Counted from the first letter of the stretch, positions 44,140 to 52,848 are shown. The stretch is DNA of 64,000 nt from Alphaproteobacteria bacterium (GCA_016124335.1 WGNX01000005.1:347524-411523), one strand, 5' to 3'. A program made the numbers and translations. Notes: a model not told the origin generated them from the letters alone.

Positions 44140-45915
44140 GTGCCTGAGCGAATCGCTCCTGTGCGGACCCCCTCGGGAGCGCGAAGCATCGCAGGAACCT
44201 TTGGCGTCGTATCGACGACCCACTGGATCGCGGCCCAAGTTGGCATGCGCGTGCTGGAGGCGGGCGGCAATGCCTTCGACGCCTGCGTTGCCGCCGGCTT
44301 CGCGCTGCAGGTCGTCGAGCCCCATCAGGCCGGCCTCGGCGGAGAAGTCGTCGTCCTTGCGGCGCGCGCGAAGGAGACGGTGCCGCACGTGATTTGCGGG
44401 CAGGGCGTGGCGCCCGCCGCGGCGACAATTGCACGATACCGCGCGTTCGGACTGGAGGCCGTACCGGCTGACGGCCCCCTTTCCGCAGTCGTGCCCGGCG
44501 CGCTGGACGGCTGGCTAGTGCTGCTGCGGGACTTCGGGACGCAATCGCTCGCGGACATCCTGACCCCGATCATCCCGTATGCATCGGCCGGATTTCCGGT
44601 CCATCCGAATTTCCGCGACGACATCGTCCGTTCCGAAAGTCGCCTGCGCGAATGGCCAGATTCGGCCGCACTGTACCTTCGCCACGGGCAGTTGCCGGAA
44701 CTCGGCTCCCTGTTTTGCAATCTGGAACTCGCACGGACCTACGACCGCCTGCTGCGCGCCGCAGCGTCCGCCGGAACTGATCGCGATCGCCAGATCGACG
44801 CTGCACGGCGCGCTTTCTACAGCGGCTTCGTTGCCGACGAGATCGATACCTTCTCCAAGCGGACGTTTCCTGACCAAAACGGAGTGCCGCGTGAGGGAGT
44901 CGTGTGCGGCACAGATCTCGCGAATTGGCACGCGACGGTCGAGGTGCCGGTTTCGCTCCGCTATGGAGACTTTCAGGTCTTCAAGCCCGGCTTCTGGTCG
45001 CAGGGACCGGTGGCACTCGAAACGCTCGGGATCCTCGAACATTGCGCGGTCGGGGAAATGGACCCGTTCGGGGACGAATATGTCCATACCTTCGCCGAGG
45101 CGATGAAACTCGCATTGGCGAACAGGGAAGCATGGTACGGCGACAACGTGCCCGACGGGATCAGCCGCGACGCGCTCCTTGCATCGAATTGTTTGATGCA
45201 ACGTCGGGCGCTAATTTCTGGTGCCGCATCGCACGACTTTGTTCCGGGCTCGATCGGTGACACGCCGATCCGACTTCCGACATACAAGACGGCAAGAGCC
45301 GGATTGGGCGGCCACGCCCGTCGTCGGCATGCGCCGGTTCTGCCCGGCCGAGACACCTGCCATATCGATGTCATCGACCGGCACGGAAACGTCGCGTCTG
45401 CGACGCCCTCTGGAGGCTGGCCGGGCGGAAACCCGACGATCCCATCGCTCGGGTTCGCCCTGAACACACGCTTGCAGATGTGTTGGCTCCAGGACGGTCT
45501 GGCTTCGAGCCTGATGCCCGGAACGCGGCCACGAACGACATTGTCGCCCACGATTGCGTTTCGCGACGATGGCGCGCGACTCTCGTTCGGGTGCCGGGGC
45601 TCGGATATGCAGGACCAGTGGTCCTTGCAGTTTTTCCTCCGTTTCGCGGAATTGGGATGGGATCTGAGCGATGCCGTCGAGCGGGCGCATTTTCATGTGG
45701 AGCACGGTCCCGGTTCCACTTTTCCGCGGCACGCCCAAGACAGCAAAATCGCATTGCGTGAAGACTTCGGATCACCGGCCGAAGCCCTGCGGGGCCGTGG
45801 CCACAAGGTCGCCGTAGGGCCGAATCACCGATGGCACGTCCTCTGCGCTGCCTTATACGAGGCAGGCGTCATAAGTGCGGCTGCAAGCATCGGAGGCGCG
45901 GTCGCAGGACGCTAG
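44140..45915 (+). CDS. Gamma-glutamyltransferase-family protein (YwrD-type)
   Basis: The 591-residue protein belongs to the gamma-glutamyltranspeptidase family of self-cleaving N-terminal nucleophile hydrolases. The expected nucleophile is Thr406 in GRDTCHIDVIDRHGNVASA; the DTCH form is what I recall for the YwrD-like branch. ALHFFLR-like WSLQFFLRFAELGWDLSDAV and the GRCHKV-like GRGHKVAVGP near the end also fit. The N-terminal half starts with GTFGVVSTTHWIAAQVGMRVLEAGGNAFDACVAAGFAL. No signal peptide is seen. The GTG start lacks a clear ribosome binding site and is uncertain. It heads the desaturase-MFS block; whether it hydrolyses glutathione or another gamma-glutamyl amide is unknown. Confidence 0.82.
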   Translation: MPERIAPVRTPSGARSIAGTFGVVSTTHWIAAQVGMRVLEAGGNAFDACVAAGFALQVVEPHQAGLGGEVVVLAARAKETVPHVICGQGVAPAAATIARYRAFGLEAVPADGPLSAVVPGALDGWLVLLRDFGTQSLADILTPIIPYASAGFPVHPNFRDDIVRSESRLREWPDSAALYLRHGQLPELGSLFCNLELARTYDRLLRAAASAGTDRDRQIDAARRAFYSGFVADEIDTFSKRTFPDQNGVPREGVVCGTDLANWHATVEVPVSLRYGDFQVFKPGFWSQGPVALETLGILEHCAVGEMDPFGDEYVHTFAEAMKLALANREAWYGDNVPDGISRDALLASNCLMQRRALISGAASHDFVPGSIGDTPIRLPTYKTARAGLGGHARRRHAPVLPGRDTCHIDVIDRHGNVASATPSGGWPGGNPTIPSLGFALNTRLQMCWLQDGLASSLMPGTRPRTTLSPTIAFRDDGARLSFGCRGSDMQDQWSLQFFLRFAELGWDLSDAVERAHFHVEHGPGSTFPRHAQDSKIALREDFGSPAEALRGRGHKVAVGPNHRWHVLCAALYEAGVISAAASIGGAVAGR

Positions 45916-46014
45916 CCATCTCGATCGACGGCATGATAGCGCCAGAAAAAACAACGGAAACTTGCTTTTAATAATATCTTGCGATCAAAACATGTATTGA
46001 AATGGGGGCTATCG

Positions 46015-46914
46015 ATGTCGACGCAAGTTGGACCCGTTCAGGTATCGAACTGCGTCTTTGCCGGGAAACTTCTTGTCGTCGCCACATGGATTCTGAGCGC
46101 CGGAGCTGGAGCCGCCGAACTTGCGGGGATTGGACGAATTGGTTGCATCATTGCCCTCGGCCTTGCGTTCGTTCATGCGGTCGAGCTGCAGCATCAAGCG
46201 CTTCACTACACCGGGTTCTCGCGCAGACCCTGGAACAGATATGCCGGCTTCGTGCTCGGGCTGCCGATGCTGGTGTCGTTCTCGGCATATCAGGCGGCAC
46301 ATCTGAAGCATCACGAAAGACTGGGTACGCCCGGCGATAGGGAGTTCTTCGACTACGGCGATTTGCGGAAATCGGACGCTCTGGGGCTATTGTCGATGCT
46401 CTTCATGGTTCGGCATTTCGCCGACTGCGCGCGGCGAATTCTCCGCTCCGTATCCGGCCGCGAGATGAACGAATTCGGCCGGCGTCGCGCATGTGCGATC
46501 AGATCTGAATACCGCCTGATGGGGCTCGTTCTCCTAGCTGCGTCGATCGCATCAGTCGGTACCGGCTCGACGGTCGTTCTCGATTGCTGGCTCTTCCCGT
46601 TGATCGCGATCGCGGCTCCGGTGCACGTTCTCGTCGAGATTCCGGAGCACTATGGCTGTCGGCGCAATTCGCCGGACGTCTTTCAGAATACGCGCACGAT
46701 TCGGTCGAACCGCTTGATGACTTGGTTCACGAACGGCAACAATCTTCATGTCGAACATCATTGGAAGATGAATTTGCCCATGCATCGGTTGGCCGAGCTG
46801 AGGCCGCAGACTGCCGGGCGCGTGGCGAACGAGAATTCGAGCTACTGCGAATTCTACGCTGCCGTCATCTCCGACATTCGACCGTCCCGGCGTAACGCGA
46901 ATGCAGGGTCTTGA
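46015..46914 (+). CDS. Fatty acid desaturase-family di-iron membrane protein
   Basis: The 299-residue polytopic protein has the three histidine boxes of membrane di-iron desaturases/hydroxylases: H60-x3-H64, H96-x2-HH (99-100) and H245-x2-HH (248-249). An extra His lies in EIPEHYG before NTRTIRSN, a stretch typical of the family. Four hydrophobic segments fit the fold. The ATG follows GGGGG by about 7 nt. Substrates of such enzymes include acyl lipids, acyl carriers and carotenoids; which applies here is unknown. The MFS gene start overlaps its end by 14 nt. Confidence 0.85.
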   Translation: MSTQVGPVQVSNCVFAGKLLVVATWILSAGAGAAELAGIGRIGCIIALGLAFVHAVELQHQALHYTGFSRRPWNRYAGFVLGLPMLVSFSAYQAAHLKHHERLGTPGDREFFDYGDLRKSDALGLLSMLFMVRHFADCARRILRSVSGREMNEFGRRRACAIRSEYRLMGLVLLAASIASVGTGSTVVLDCWLFPLIAIAAPVHVLVEIPEHYGCRRNSPDVFQNTRTIRSNRLMTWFTNGNNLHVEHHWKMNLPMHRLAELRPQTAGRVANENSSYCEFYAAVISDIRPSRRNANAGS

Positions 46915-48097
46915 AAAGCAAATTCCAGCCGGTAGCTCCGACCGGAGCGCGAGCGCGTTTTGCCAGCCGTCGGGTCGCCGCCGCTATGTCGTCGCCTGCG
47001 TTCTGACGTTCCTCATGTTTCTCGGCAACGCCGGAAGCGCATTGCTCGCTCCGATCTTGCAGGCCTACGGGCTGACGCAAGCGCAAGTCGGCGCGATCCT
47101 GTCGCTCTACGGGATATCGGCGATTTTCGGGACGCTCGTATCGGGCGCTGTCGCACAGCGGATCGGTGCACTGGCGACCGTCCGCGTCGCCGCATGGATC
47201 TTCCTTGCGGCATATCTCAGTTTCCATTCGACAGCTTCTTCCCCGATCGCCGCCGCGGCATCGCGCCTGCTGCAGGGGCTCGGCTACGGGCTCTTCCTGC
47301 CGTCGGCGATGGTCTATGCGAAGGCGCAGCTTTCGACGCGACGGGCGGTCTATTTTTTCGGAATCTTCAGCAGCATGATACCCATGCCCAACATCGTCGG
47401 TCCGTCGATCTCGAGTGCGCTGCTCGACCGTTTCGGCGCCGACGAGTTCTTTCCGTTGACTGCAATTCCGATCGTTCTCGCCGCTCTCGGGTTCCTTTTC
47501 GCTCGGGCTGATGCTGCGCGGCCTGGAATGCCCAATTCCGGCTATCTAGCCGTCTTGGGCATGCGCTCGGTGCGCGTCGCCTTCGTCGCGATTCTGGTCA
47601 CCGGCCTTTTGTTCGGAATCGTGCCGTCTTACATGGCTGAACTGATGCTTTCGCGCGGCCTGCCGGTGGGACTCTTCTTTTCGACCTTTACCGTCGTATT
47701 GTTCGGCGCGCGATTTACGCTCCTTTCCTTCTTCGAGCGCGCGACGAGGCAGCGCGTCGTGGCGTTCGCCATCGGGCTTATGTCGCTCGCCTATGCGATG
47801 CTGTGTGCCTCGCCCACGGCCTTCGCGGCGGTCGGCGGTGGCCTGGCATTCGGGCTTGGATATAGCCTCGCCTACCCGAGACTGAGCATTTGGGTATCCG
47901 ACCGTTTCGGCGCCGAGGATAGAGACAAACCGATCGGCTTGTTCAATGCCTTTTTTACGTTCGGAACCTACCTCAATCCGCTGCTGATCGGAACGTTCAG
48001 GACGGCCATCGGCGTCGAAGGGGTGATGGCCGGATTGGCCGGGATCGGTTTCATATGCGCGACTGCCATTCTTTGGACGCGCGCAGCCGATCGCTAG
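46901..48097 (+). CDS. Major facilitator superfamily transporter
   Basis: The 398-residue protein has twelve hydrophobic segments. The MFS loop 2-3 motif occurs in a variant form (GTLVSGAVAQRIGALATVRVAAW), and RLLQGLGYGLFLPSAMVYAKAQL is the segment-4 region typical of drug-efflux-type MFS proteins. DRFGAEDRDKPIGLFNAFFTFGTYLNPLL lies in the second half. It probably exports a small molecule made or modified by the two preceding genes, with which it overlaps and is co-transcribed; that role is inferred from context only. Confidence 0.88.
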   Translation: MQGLEKQIPAGSSDRSASAFCQPSGRRRYVVACVLTFLMFLGNAGSALLAPILQAYGLTQAQVGAILSLYGISAIFGTLVSGAVAQRIGALATVRVAAWIFLAAYLSFHSTASSPIAAAASRLLQGLGYGLFLPSAMVYAKAQLSTRRAVYFFGIFSSMIPMPNIVGPSISSALLDRFGADEFFPLTAIPIVLAALGFLFARADAARPGMPNSGYLAVLGMRSVRVAFVAILVTGLLFGIVPSYMAELMLSRGLPVGLFFSTFTVVLFGARFTLLSFFERATRQRVVAFAIGLMSLAYAMLCASPTAFAAVGGGLAFGLGYSLAYPRLSIWVSDRFGAEDRDKPIGLFNAFFTFGTYLNPLLIGTFRTAIGVEGVMAGLAGIGFICATAILWTRAADR

Positions 48098-48152
48098 AAA
48101 CCGCAGGTTTTCCTTTGGGCGACGCGGGCGAACGCGCTAGCTTCCCTTGGCG

Positions 48153-48980
48153 ATGGTATCAAACGGAGATTTACGTCCGGCTCGCAACGAGCGCTTTGCG
48201 ATCCTGCGCCGCTGCCACCGCGTCTGGGCAATCTCCGCGATCCACGGAGCGGCCGAAGCGCTGGCCCGCCTGCATGATGCCATCGCCGAACGGCGCCAGC
48301 CGGGCGACCGGATCGTCTATCTGGGAAACTGGCTCGGGCGTGGCACAGCGGTCGCCGAGACGGTCGACGAGATCGTGCGCTTCCGGCGCGAGACGATTGC
48401 CGAGCCGGGCTTCTTTGCGGCCGACGTCGTCTTCCTGCGCGGCGCGCAGGAGGAGATGTGGCAGAAGTGCCTGCAACTCCATTTCGCGGTCAATCCGGGC
48501 GAGGTTCTGGGCTGGATGCTCGGCCAGGGGCTTGGCGCGACAATCGCTGCCTATGGCGGCGATCCGAAGCAGGGCCAGTCGGCGGCGCGTGAGGGCGCCA
48601 CGGCGCTCTCGCGCTGGACGACGGGCCTGCGCCGCGGTCTCGACTCGCGCCCCGGCCATCGCGAAGTGACGCTCGCATTGCGGCGCGCCGCATTCGACGA
48701 CCGGGGCAAGATGCTGTTCGTCAGCGCGGGGCTCGATATCGAGCGGCCGCTTGCCGCGCAGGGCGACGCGCTTTGGTGGGGCTCGCGCGGCTTCGATGCG
48801 ATCGAAAGGCCTTTCGAGGGCTATGCACGGGTCGTGCGCGGCTTTGCGCCGGCCCATCCGGGTGCCGCCATCGGCAGTTTCGCCCTTACCGTGGACGGTG
48901 GATGCGGGTTCGGAGGCCCGCTTTTGGCGGCAAGTCTCGGTCCTGACGGCGAAATTCTCGAGGTTCTCGAAGTGAAATGA
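48153..48980 (+). CDS. Metallophosphoesterase-like protein with degenerate active site
   Basis: The 275-residue product aligns with the PPP/calcineurin-like phosphoesterase pattern in order and spacing, but the catalytic residues have been replaced. The GDxHG motif is SAIHG (28-32), GDxxDRG is GNWLGRG (58-64), and GNHE is GAQEE (97-101). Metal binding is therefore unlikely or altered. The remaining sequence (EEMWQKCLQLHF, GLGATIAAYGGDP) is well structured, not decayed. It lies directly before the RpoH-type sigma factor gene. I recall similar degenerate proteins near rpoH in relatives, suggesting a conserved non-enzymatic role. Confidence 0.7.
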   Translation: MVSNGDLRPARNERFAILRRCHRVWAISAIHGAAEALARLHDAIAERRQPGDRIVYLGNWLGRGTAVAETVDEIVRFRRETIAEPGFFAADVVFLRGAQEEMWQKCLQLHFAVNPGEVLGWMLGQGLGATIAAYGGDPKQGQSAAREGATALSRWTTGLRRGLDSRPGHREVTLALRRAAFDDRGKMLFVSAGLDIERPLAAQGDALWWGSRGFDAIERPFEGYARVVRGFAPAHPGAAIGSFALTVDGGCGFGGPLLAASLGPDGEILEVLEVK

Positions 48981-49023
48981 TCCGGTCCGCGATCCCGTGC
49001 GTATCCATGCACGGGAAAGCGAC

Positions 49024-49905
49024 ATGGCTCATTTCGACGACCATTCGACGCAGCGTGCAAACACGATCGTCATCCGCCGGGCGATGAAGGCGCCGCTGCT
49101 CGCGCGTGCGCGCGAGCAGGCGCTGGCACGTCGCTGGCGCGAGACGGGCGACCAGACGGCGCTCGCCGAACTTGTCGGGGCCTATGGCCGGCTGGTCGTT
49201 TCGATCGCGCTGCGGTTCCGCCATTACGGTCTGCCGGTCGGCGATCTCATCCAGGAAGGCCATATCGGCCTGCTGCAGGCCGCGCAGCGCTTCGAGCCGG
49301 CACGCGACGTGCGCTTTTCCACTTATGCCCAGTGGTGGATCCGCGCCGCGATCCAGGACTTCGTTTTGCGCAACTGGTCGATCGTACGAACGGGCACGAC
49401 ATCGGCGCACAAGGCGCTGTTCTTCAACCTGCGTCGCCTGCGCGCGCGCCTCGAAGATCCCTCGGCCGAACGCATGAATGATGCCCAGCGTGCCGAAATC
49501 GCCCGCCAACTGCGCGTGGATCCTTCTGCCGTCGTGGAAATGGAAGGCCGGCTGGCCGCGGCCGATCGTTCGCTCGATGCGCCTTTGGGCGAGGAAAGCG
49601 ACAGCGACTGGAATGCCCGCCTCGTCGACGAGCGGCCGACGCCCGAATCCGCGACGATGGCCGCGCATGATGCGCGTGTCCGGGCCCGTGTCGTGCACGC
49701 GGCGCTCGGTGAACTTGATCCGCGCGAGCGTGCGGTGATCGAGGCCCGCCGCCTCGACGAAAACGGCGTGACGCTCGAAGCGCTTGGCGTAAGGCTGGGA
49801 ATTTCCAAAGAGCGCGTGCGTCAGATCGAGAACCGGGCGCTGGGCAAGCTGAAGACCGCAATCTGCCGCCGGATCGGCGACCCGGCCGAACTGATCGCCG
49901 GCTAG
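49024..49905 (+). CDS. rpoH: RpoH-family RNA polymerase sigma factor (sigma-32)
   Basis: The 293-residue sigma-70-family protein has region 2 (GDLIQEGHIGLLQAAQRFEPARDVRFSTYAQWWIRAAIQDFVLRNWSIVR), the RpoH-box-like KALFFNLR at residues 130-137, and region 4 with VTLEALGVRLGISKERVRQIENRALGKLK. It should direct heat-shock transcription, for example of htpG and hsp20 in this window. The ATG at 49024 follows GGGAAAG; a GTG at 48997 would add nine residues. It may be one of several RpoH paralogues in the genome. Confidence 0.9.
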   Translation: MAHFDDHSTQRANTIVIRRAMKAPLLARAREQALARRWRETGDQTALAELVGAYGRLVVSIALRFRHYGLPVGDLIQEGHIGLLQAAQRFEPARDVRFSTYAQWWIRAAIQDFVLRNWSIVRTGTTSAHKALFFNLRRLRARLEDPSAERMNDAQRAEIARQLRVDPSAVVEMEGRLAAADRSLDAPLGEESDSDWNARLVDERPTPESATMAAHDARVRARVVHAALGELDPRERAVIEARRLDENGVTLEALGVRLGISKERVRQIENRALGKLKTAICRRIGDPAELIAG

Positions 49906-50942
49906 ATCGCCTCGAGATCGGCCCAGGCCTGATCGGCGAGCGCACGCAGGCGCTGGCCGTCGATCCTGCCGGCAAATGCGTAGGCATAGCCGTCGCGATG
50001 CCAGTGCACGACATTGACGCCCTGCCGCTTGTCGATGCGCGGGCCCTGCTCGTGGCGCGCGGAGAAGGCGATGACAAGCCCGACGACGTCGTTGGCATCG
50101 TTCTTGTACAGAAGCTGCGCTGCCGGCCGTCCGCCGACGATCAGCATGCGCCCGCCCTGCAGTGCAAATCCCTGCTGCGAGAGGTCTGGGATCGCAAGGT
50201 TGCGGTTCAGCTTGGCGCCGAACCACTTGCCAAGTTCGCCCATGTCCTCGGCCGTGAAATCGACGAGCAGGCGGCCCTCGCTTGCCTGGGTGGCTTCGGC
50301 GAGGTTGTAGAAGCCGGCGACGTTGTCGAGCCAGCGGTCGGTCGAAGCGAGTTCGAGCCCGCCGATCTGAGGCTGGATTCGGCCCGTGAAGATGCCGCCT
50401 GCCCCCAGCACGACAAGCAGCGCCACGCAGGCGGCGACGGCCGTTGCGAGCGGGCGCCGGAAAATCCCGCGCGCGGGCCGGAGCGCGACGACGTTGCCGG
50501 CCTTGGTCGAACGAATCGCTGCGACCAGGCGATCTGGTACCGGTTCGTCGAGCACGGGCGCGAATGCCGCACGTGCAAGGGCAGTCGTATGGCGGAACGC
50601 CTCGATCCGGCGCGCGATGCGCGCGTCGGCCCGCGCGGCCTTGGCAACACGCGTCGCGGCGACGGCATCGAGCGCGCCGTCGGCATAGGCCATCAGCGTC
50701 TCGTCGTCGAAGCGTGCGGAAGGTGCGGTCATGATCGCGTCGACGAGGCGCTGCGGCACGGCTTCGTGAAGAACTTCGTTCATCGCGGCATGCGCAAGTT
50801 CGGCCGTGCGGCGGAACATCGCCACGCGCGCGGCAAGGGCGGCATCCGCGGGCAGCACCGCTTCGAGCGCACGTGCGTCTTCCGCCGCGGCGGTGCCGTC
50901 GGCGTAGCGCATCAGTGTCTCGTCATCAAAGCGGCGTTCCAT
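49902..50942 (-). CDS. Membrane anti-sigma factor with duplicated N-terminal domain
   Basis: The 346-residue protein is the likely anti-sigma partner of the ECF sigma factor just upstream. Residues 4-70 and 77-143 are clear copies of each other: both start RFDDETLM-YADG, share the A-L-R-x-x-x-F-R-x-T-x-x-L-A-x-A core, and end VP-RLV-AI. One membrane segment follows (about 164-184), then a periplasmic domain (WLDNVAGFYNLAEATQASEG ... NVVHWHRDGYAYAFAGRIDG) like other alphaproteobacterial anti-sigma factors. The classical HxxxCxxC zinc motif is absent from both copies. It starts 12 bp after the sigma factor stop. Confidence 0.85.
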   Translation of the reverse strand: MERRFDDETLMRYADGTAAAEDARALEAVLPADAALAARVAMFRRTAELAHAAMNEVLHEAVPQRLVDAIMTAPSARFDDETLMAYADGALDAVAATRVAKAARADARIARRIEAFRHTTALARAAFAPVLDEPVPDRLVAAIRSTKAGNVVALRPARGIFRRPLATAVAACVALLVVLGAGGIFTGRIQPQIGGLELASTDRWLDNVAGFYNLAEATQASEGRLLVDFTAEDMGELGKWFGAKLNRNLAIPDLSQQGFALQGGRMLIVGGRPAAQLLYKNDANDVVGLVIAFSARHEQGPRIDKRQGVNVVHWHRDGYAYAFAGRIDGQRLRALADQAWADLEAI

Positions 50943-50954
50943 CGCGTGCGTTTC

Positions 50955-51491
50955 CTATTCCGCCGGCGAGGCGAGCGAAGAGCCCGTCTCGCCGAGCATG
51001 CGCGCGAGCGCCGAACGGGCGCGCGCGAGCCGGCTCATCACCGTGCCGATGGGAATGTCGAGCGCGACCGCGGCTTCCTTGTAGCTCTGGCCTTCCACGC
51101 AGACGAGCGTCAGCACGGCGCGCTGTTCCTCCGGCAGTTTGGCCATCGCCGCGCGCACGGCCTCGTAGGTCATGTGCGCTTCGATCCCGCGCCCGCCGTC
51201 GAAAGCGAGCTCGTCCTCGGCCATGTCCGCATCGATCCGGCCTTCGCCGGTGCGGACCTTGCTGGCGCGCCGGTCGTCCAGCCAGATGGTCTGGACGATG
51301 CGGAACATCCAGCTGTCCAGCCGGGTGCCCGGCTGGTACTGGTCGATCCGGGTCAGCGCGCGTTCGCACGCGGCCTGTACCAGATCGTCGGCCTGGTCGG
51401 GCGCTCCCGCGAGCCCGCGCGCAAAGCGGCGCAGGCGCGGCAGCAGGGCAACCATTTCCTCGCGGATCTGACGCAGCGTATCGTCGTTCAC
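50955..51491 (-). CDS. ECF RNA polymerase sigma factor
   Basis: The 178-residue ECF sigma factor has region 2 (ADDLVQAACERALTRIDQYQPGTRLDSWMFRIVQTIWLDDRRA) and region 4 (LPEEQRAVLTLVCVEGQSYKEAAVALDIPIGTVMSRLARARSAL). The GTG at 51491 is preceded by GGAG 6 nt upstream; a GTG at 51521 would add ten residues. The adjacent membrane anti-sigma gene indicates release on an envelope signal. No matching autoregulatory promoter could be recognised. Confidence 0.92.
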   Translation of the reverse strand: MNDDTLRQIREEMVALLPRLRRFARGLAGAPDQADDLVQAACERALTRIDQYQPGTRLDSWMFRIVQTIWLDDRRASKVRTGEGRIDADMAEDELAFDGGRGIEAHMTYEAVRAAMAKLPEEQRAVLTLVCVEGQSYKEAAVALDIPIGTVMSRLARARSALARMLGETGSSLASPAE

Positions 51492-51662
51492 GATGCGCTC
51501 CGGCCGGATGCCGCTCGACACGAGGACAACGGCGGCATTTCGGGATTATTCGGCACGTCCAAGTCTTCCCCTCAGGACTGTGGCCGTTCCGCCACAGATG
51601 CGGCGGCCGGAACCGGCGAAGCTAACCTCAAGCGGCGCGGAAAGTCGAGCAAGTGCTTGGCT

Positions 51663-52220
51663 TTAGCGCGGCACTTCGGGCTCGGCCGGCGGCGGGGCGG
51701 GCGTGGGCATGAAATCGTCCGGAATGTCGGGCGGCGTTTCCGGTTCACTGTCGCCGCGCCAGTAGACGACGAAGTACCGGCCGTCCTCGAAACGCAGATA
51801 GACCTGCCAGTCACTCCAGTCCTCGTTGGCGCAACTGACGCCCGGCTGGCAGCGCCGCGCCTCGGCCTCGACAAGCAGGAACCCCGGCCTGAACCAGGCG
51901 AGATGGCGAAGCTCGTCGGTCACGTCCTCGGGCCGGATCGTGCTGGTGCGGTCGATCGCGTATTCGATCGGCTGGGGCTTGTCGGCAAGCTTTGGAATCT
52001 CTGTAAGCCCGACGCGTGTACACGCATCTTCGGTCTGCCGTGCCGCGCACGCGAAGAACAGCGCCACCGCACAGGGGAGATCGCGCGCTTCGCCGCCGCA
52101 GGCGAACTCGCCTTCGGCCTCCGCGCGTGCCGGCGAATTTTTTGTTTGCGCGACCGCAGGCCCGGCGACGACCAGTGCAATGGCGAATGGAAGGAAAAGG
52201 CGCGCGAAAAGGGTGTGCAT
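51663..52220 (-). CDS. Secreted protein of unknown function
   Basis: The 185-residue product has a signal peptide (MHTLFARLFLPFAIALVVAGPAVA) and a mature domain with six cysteines (CGGEARDLPCAVALFFACAARQTEDAC, then CQPGVSC), probably disulfide-bonded. A DWQVYLRFEDGRYFVVYWRGD strand region and a Pro/Glu-rich tail follow. I do not recognise the family. Its ATG lies 20 nt after the gcrA terminator with no room for a separate promoter, so read-through from gcrA is needed unless the true start lies further downstream. Confidence 0.6.
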   Translation of the reverse strand: MHTLFARLFLPFAIALVVAGPAVAQTKNSPARAEAEGEFACGGEARDLPCAVALFFACAARQTEDACTRVGLTEIPKLADKPQPIEYAIDRTSTIRPEDVTDELRHLAWFRPGFLLVEAEARRCQPGVSCANEDWSDWQVYLRFEDGRYFVVYWRGDSEPETPPDIPDDFMPTPAPPPAEPEVPR

Positions 52221-52240
52221 CGCTTCCGTCGGGGCGGCCG

Positions 52241-52275
52241 AAAAAAACAGGGCGCGGAACCGAAGTCCCGCGCCC
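52241..52275 (-). terminator. Intrinsic terminator of gcrA
   Basis: On the minus strand the 8 bp arms 52275-52268 and 52257-52250 enclose a 10 nt loop and are followed after two bases by seven T residues (52247-52241). It lies 36 nt after the gcrA stop. Confidence 0.85.
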
Positions 52276-52311
52276 CGAATGAAGCGGACGGCGATCAGGA
52301 AAGCAAGAAGC

Positions 52312-52803
52312 TCACGCCGCCTCGGTTTTCGGCTTCATCTTGACGTAGGCGATCGAGGCATGCGTCGAGCAGTAGGGCTTGCCTTCCAGCGAACGCTCGC
52401 CGCAGAAGTGGAATTCCGCATCGCCCGGATCGCCGATCGGCCAGCGGCAGGTGCTTGCCGAGAGGGCCATCATCGGCAGGCGCTTTGCCGACGGCTGATT
52501 GGCCAGCGCCTTGAGTGCGGCGGCGCTGGTCTGCTGGGCGATCGACGGCACGCGTGGCTCGCGTGGCGCCTGCTGCATACGCGGTGCGCTGGACTGCGAG
52601 GGGCGCGAAGCGGCCTGACGGAAGATCTGCGGGCGCGGGCCGGTGCGCTTGATCGGCGAGGGGCGTGCCGGCAGGTGCAGGCGGTGCGCCTTGCCGACAA
52701 CCGCGTTTTTGGAGATGCCAAGGCGCTTGCCGATCTCCGCCGTCGTCAGTCCCTCGCCCCACAGGCGCGTGAGCTCGGTGATCTGCTCGGGTGTCCAATC
52801 CAT
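52312..52803 (-). CDS. gcrA: Cell cycle regulator GcrA
   Basis: GcrA is an alphaproteobacterial sigma-70 cofactor that activates promoters carrying GANTC sites methylated by CcrM. The 163-residue product has the N-terminal DNA-binding domain (WTPEQITELTRLWGEGLTTAEIGKRLGISKNAVVGKAHRLHLPARPSPI). An Ala/Ser/Pro-rich linker follows, then the C-terminal sigma-interaction segment with CRWPIGDPGDAEFHFCGERSLEGKPYCSTHASIAY. It is divergent from corA. Two GANTC sites and two near-DnaA boxes lie upstream. Confidence 0.95.
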   Translation of the reverse strand: MDWTPEQITELTRLWGEGLTTAEIGKRLGISKNAVVGKAHRLHLPARPSPIKRTGPRPQIFRQAASRPSQSSAPRMQQAPREPRVPSIAQQTSAAALKALANQPSAKRLPMMALSASTCRWPIGDPGDAEFHFCGERSLEGKPYCSTHASIAYVKMKPKTEAA

Positions 52804-52848
52804 GCCCCATCCCCTTGATTTTTCGACGGATTATGAACTTCTAGGGAT

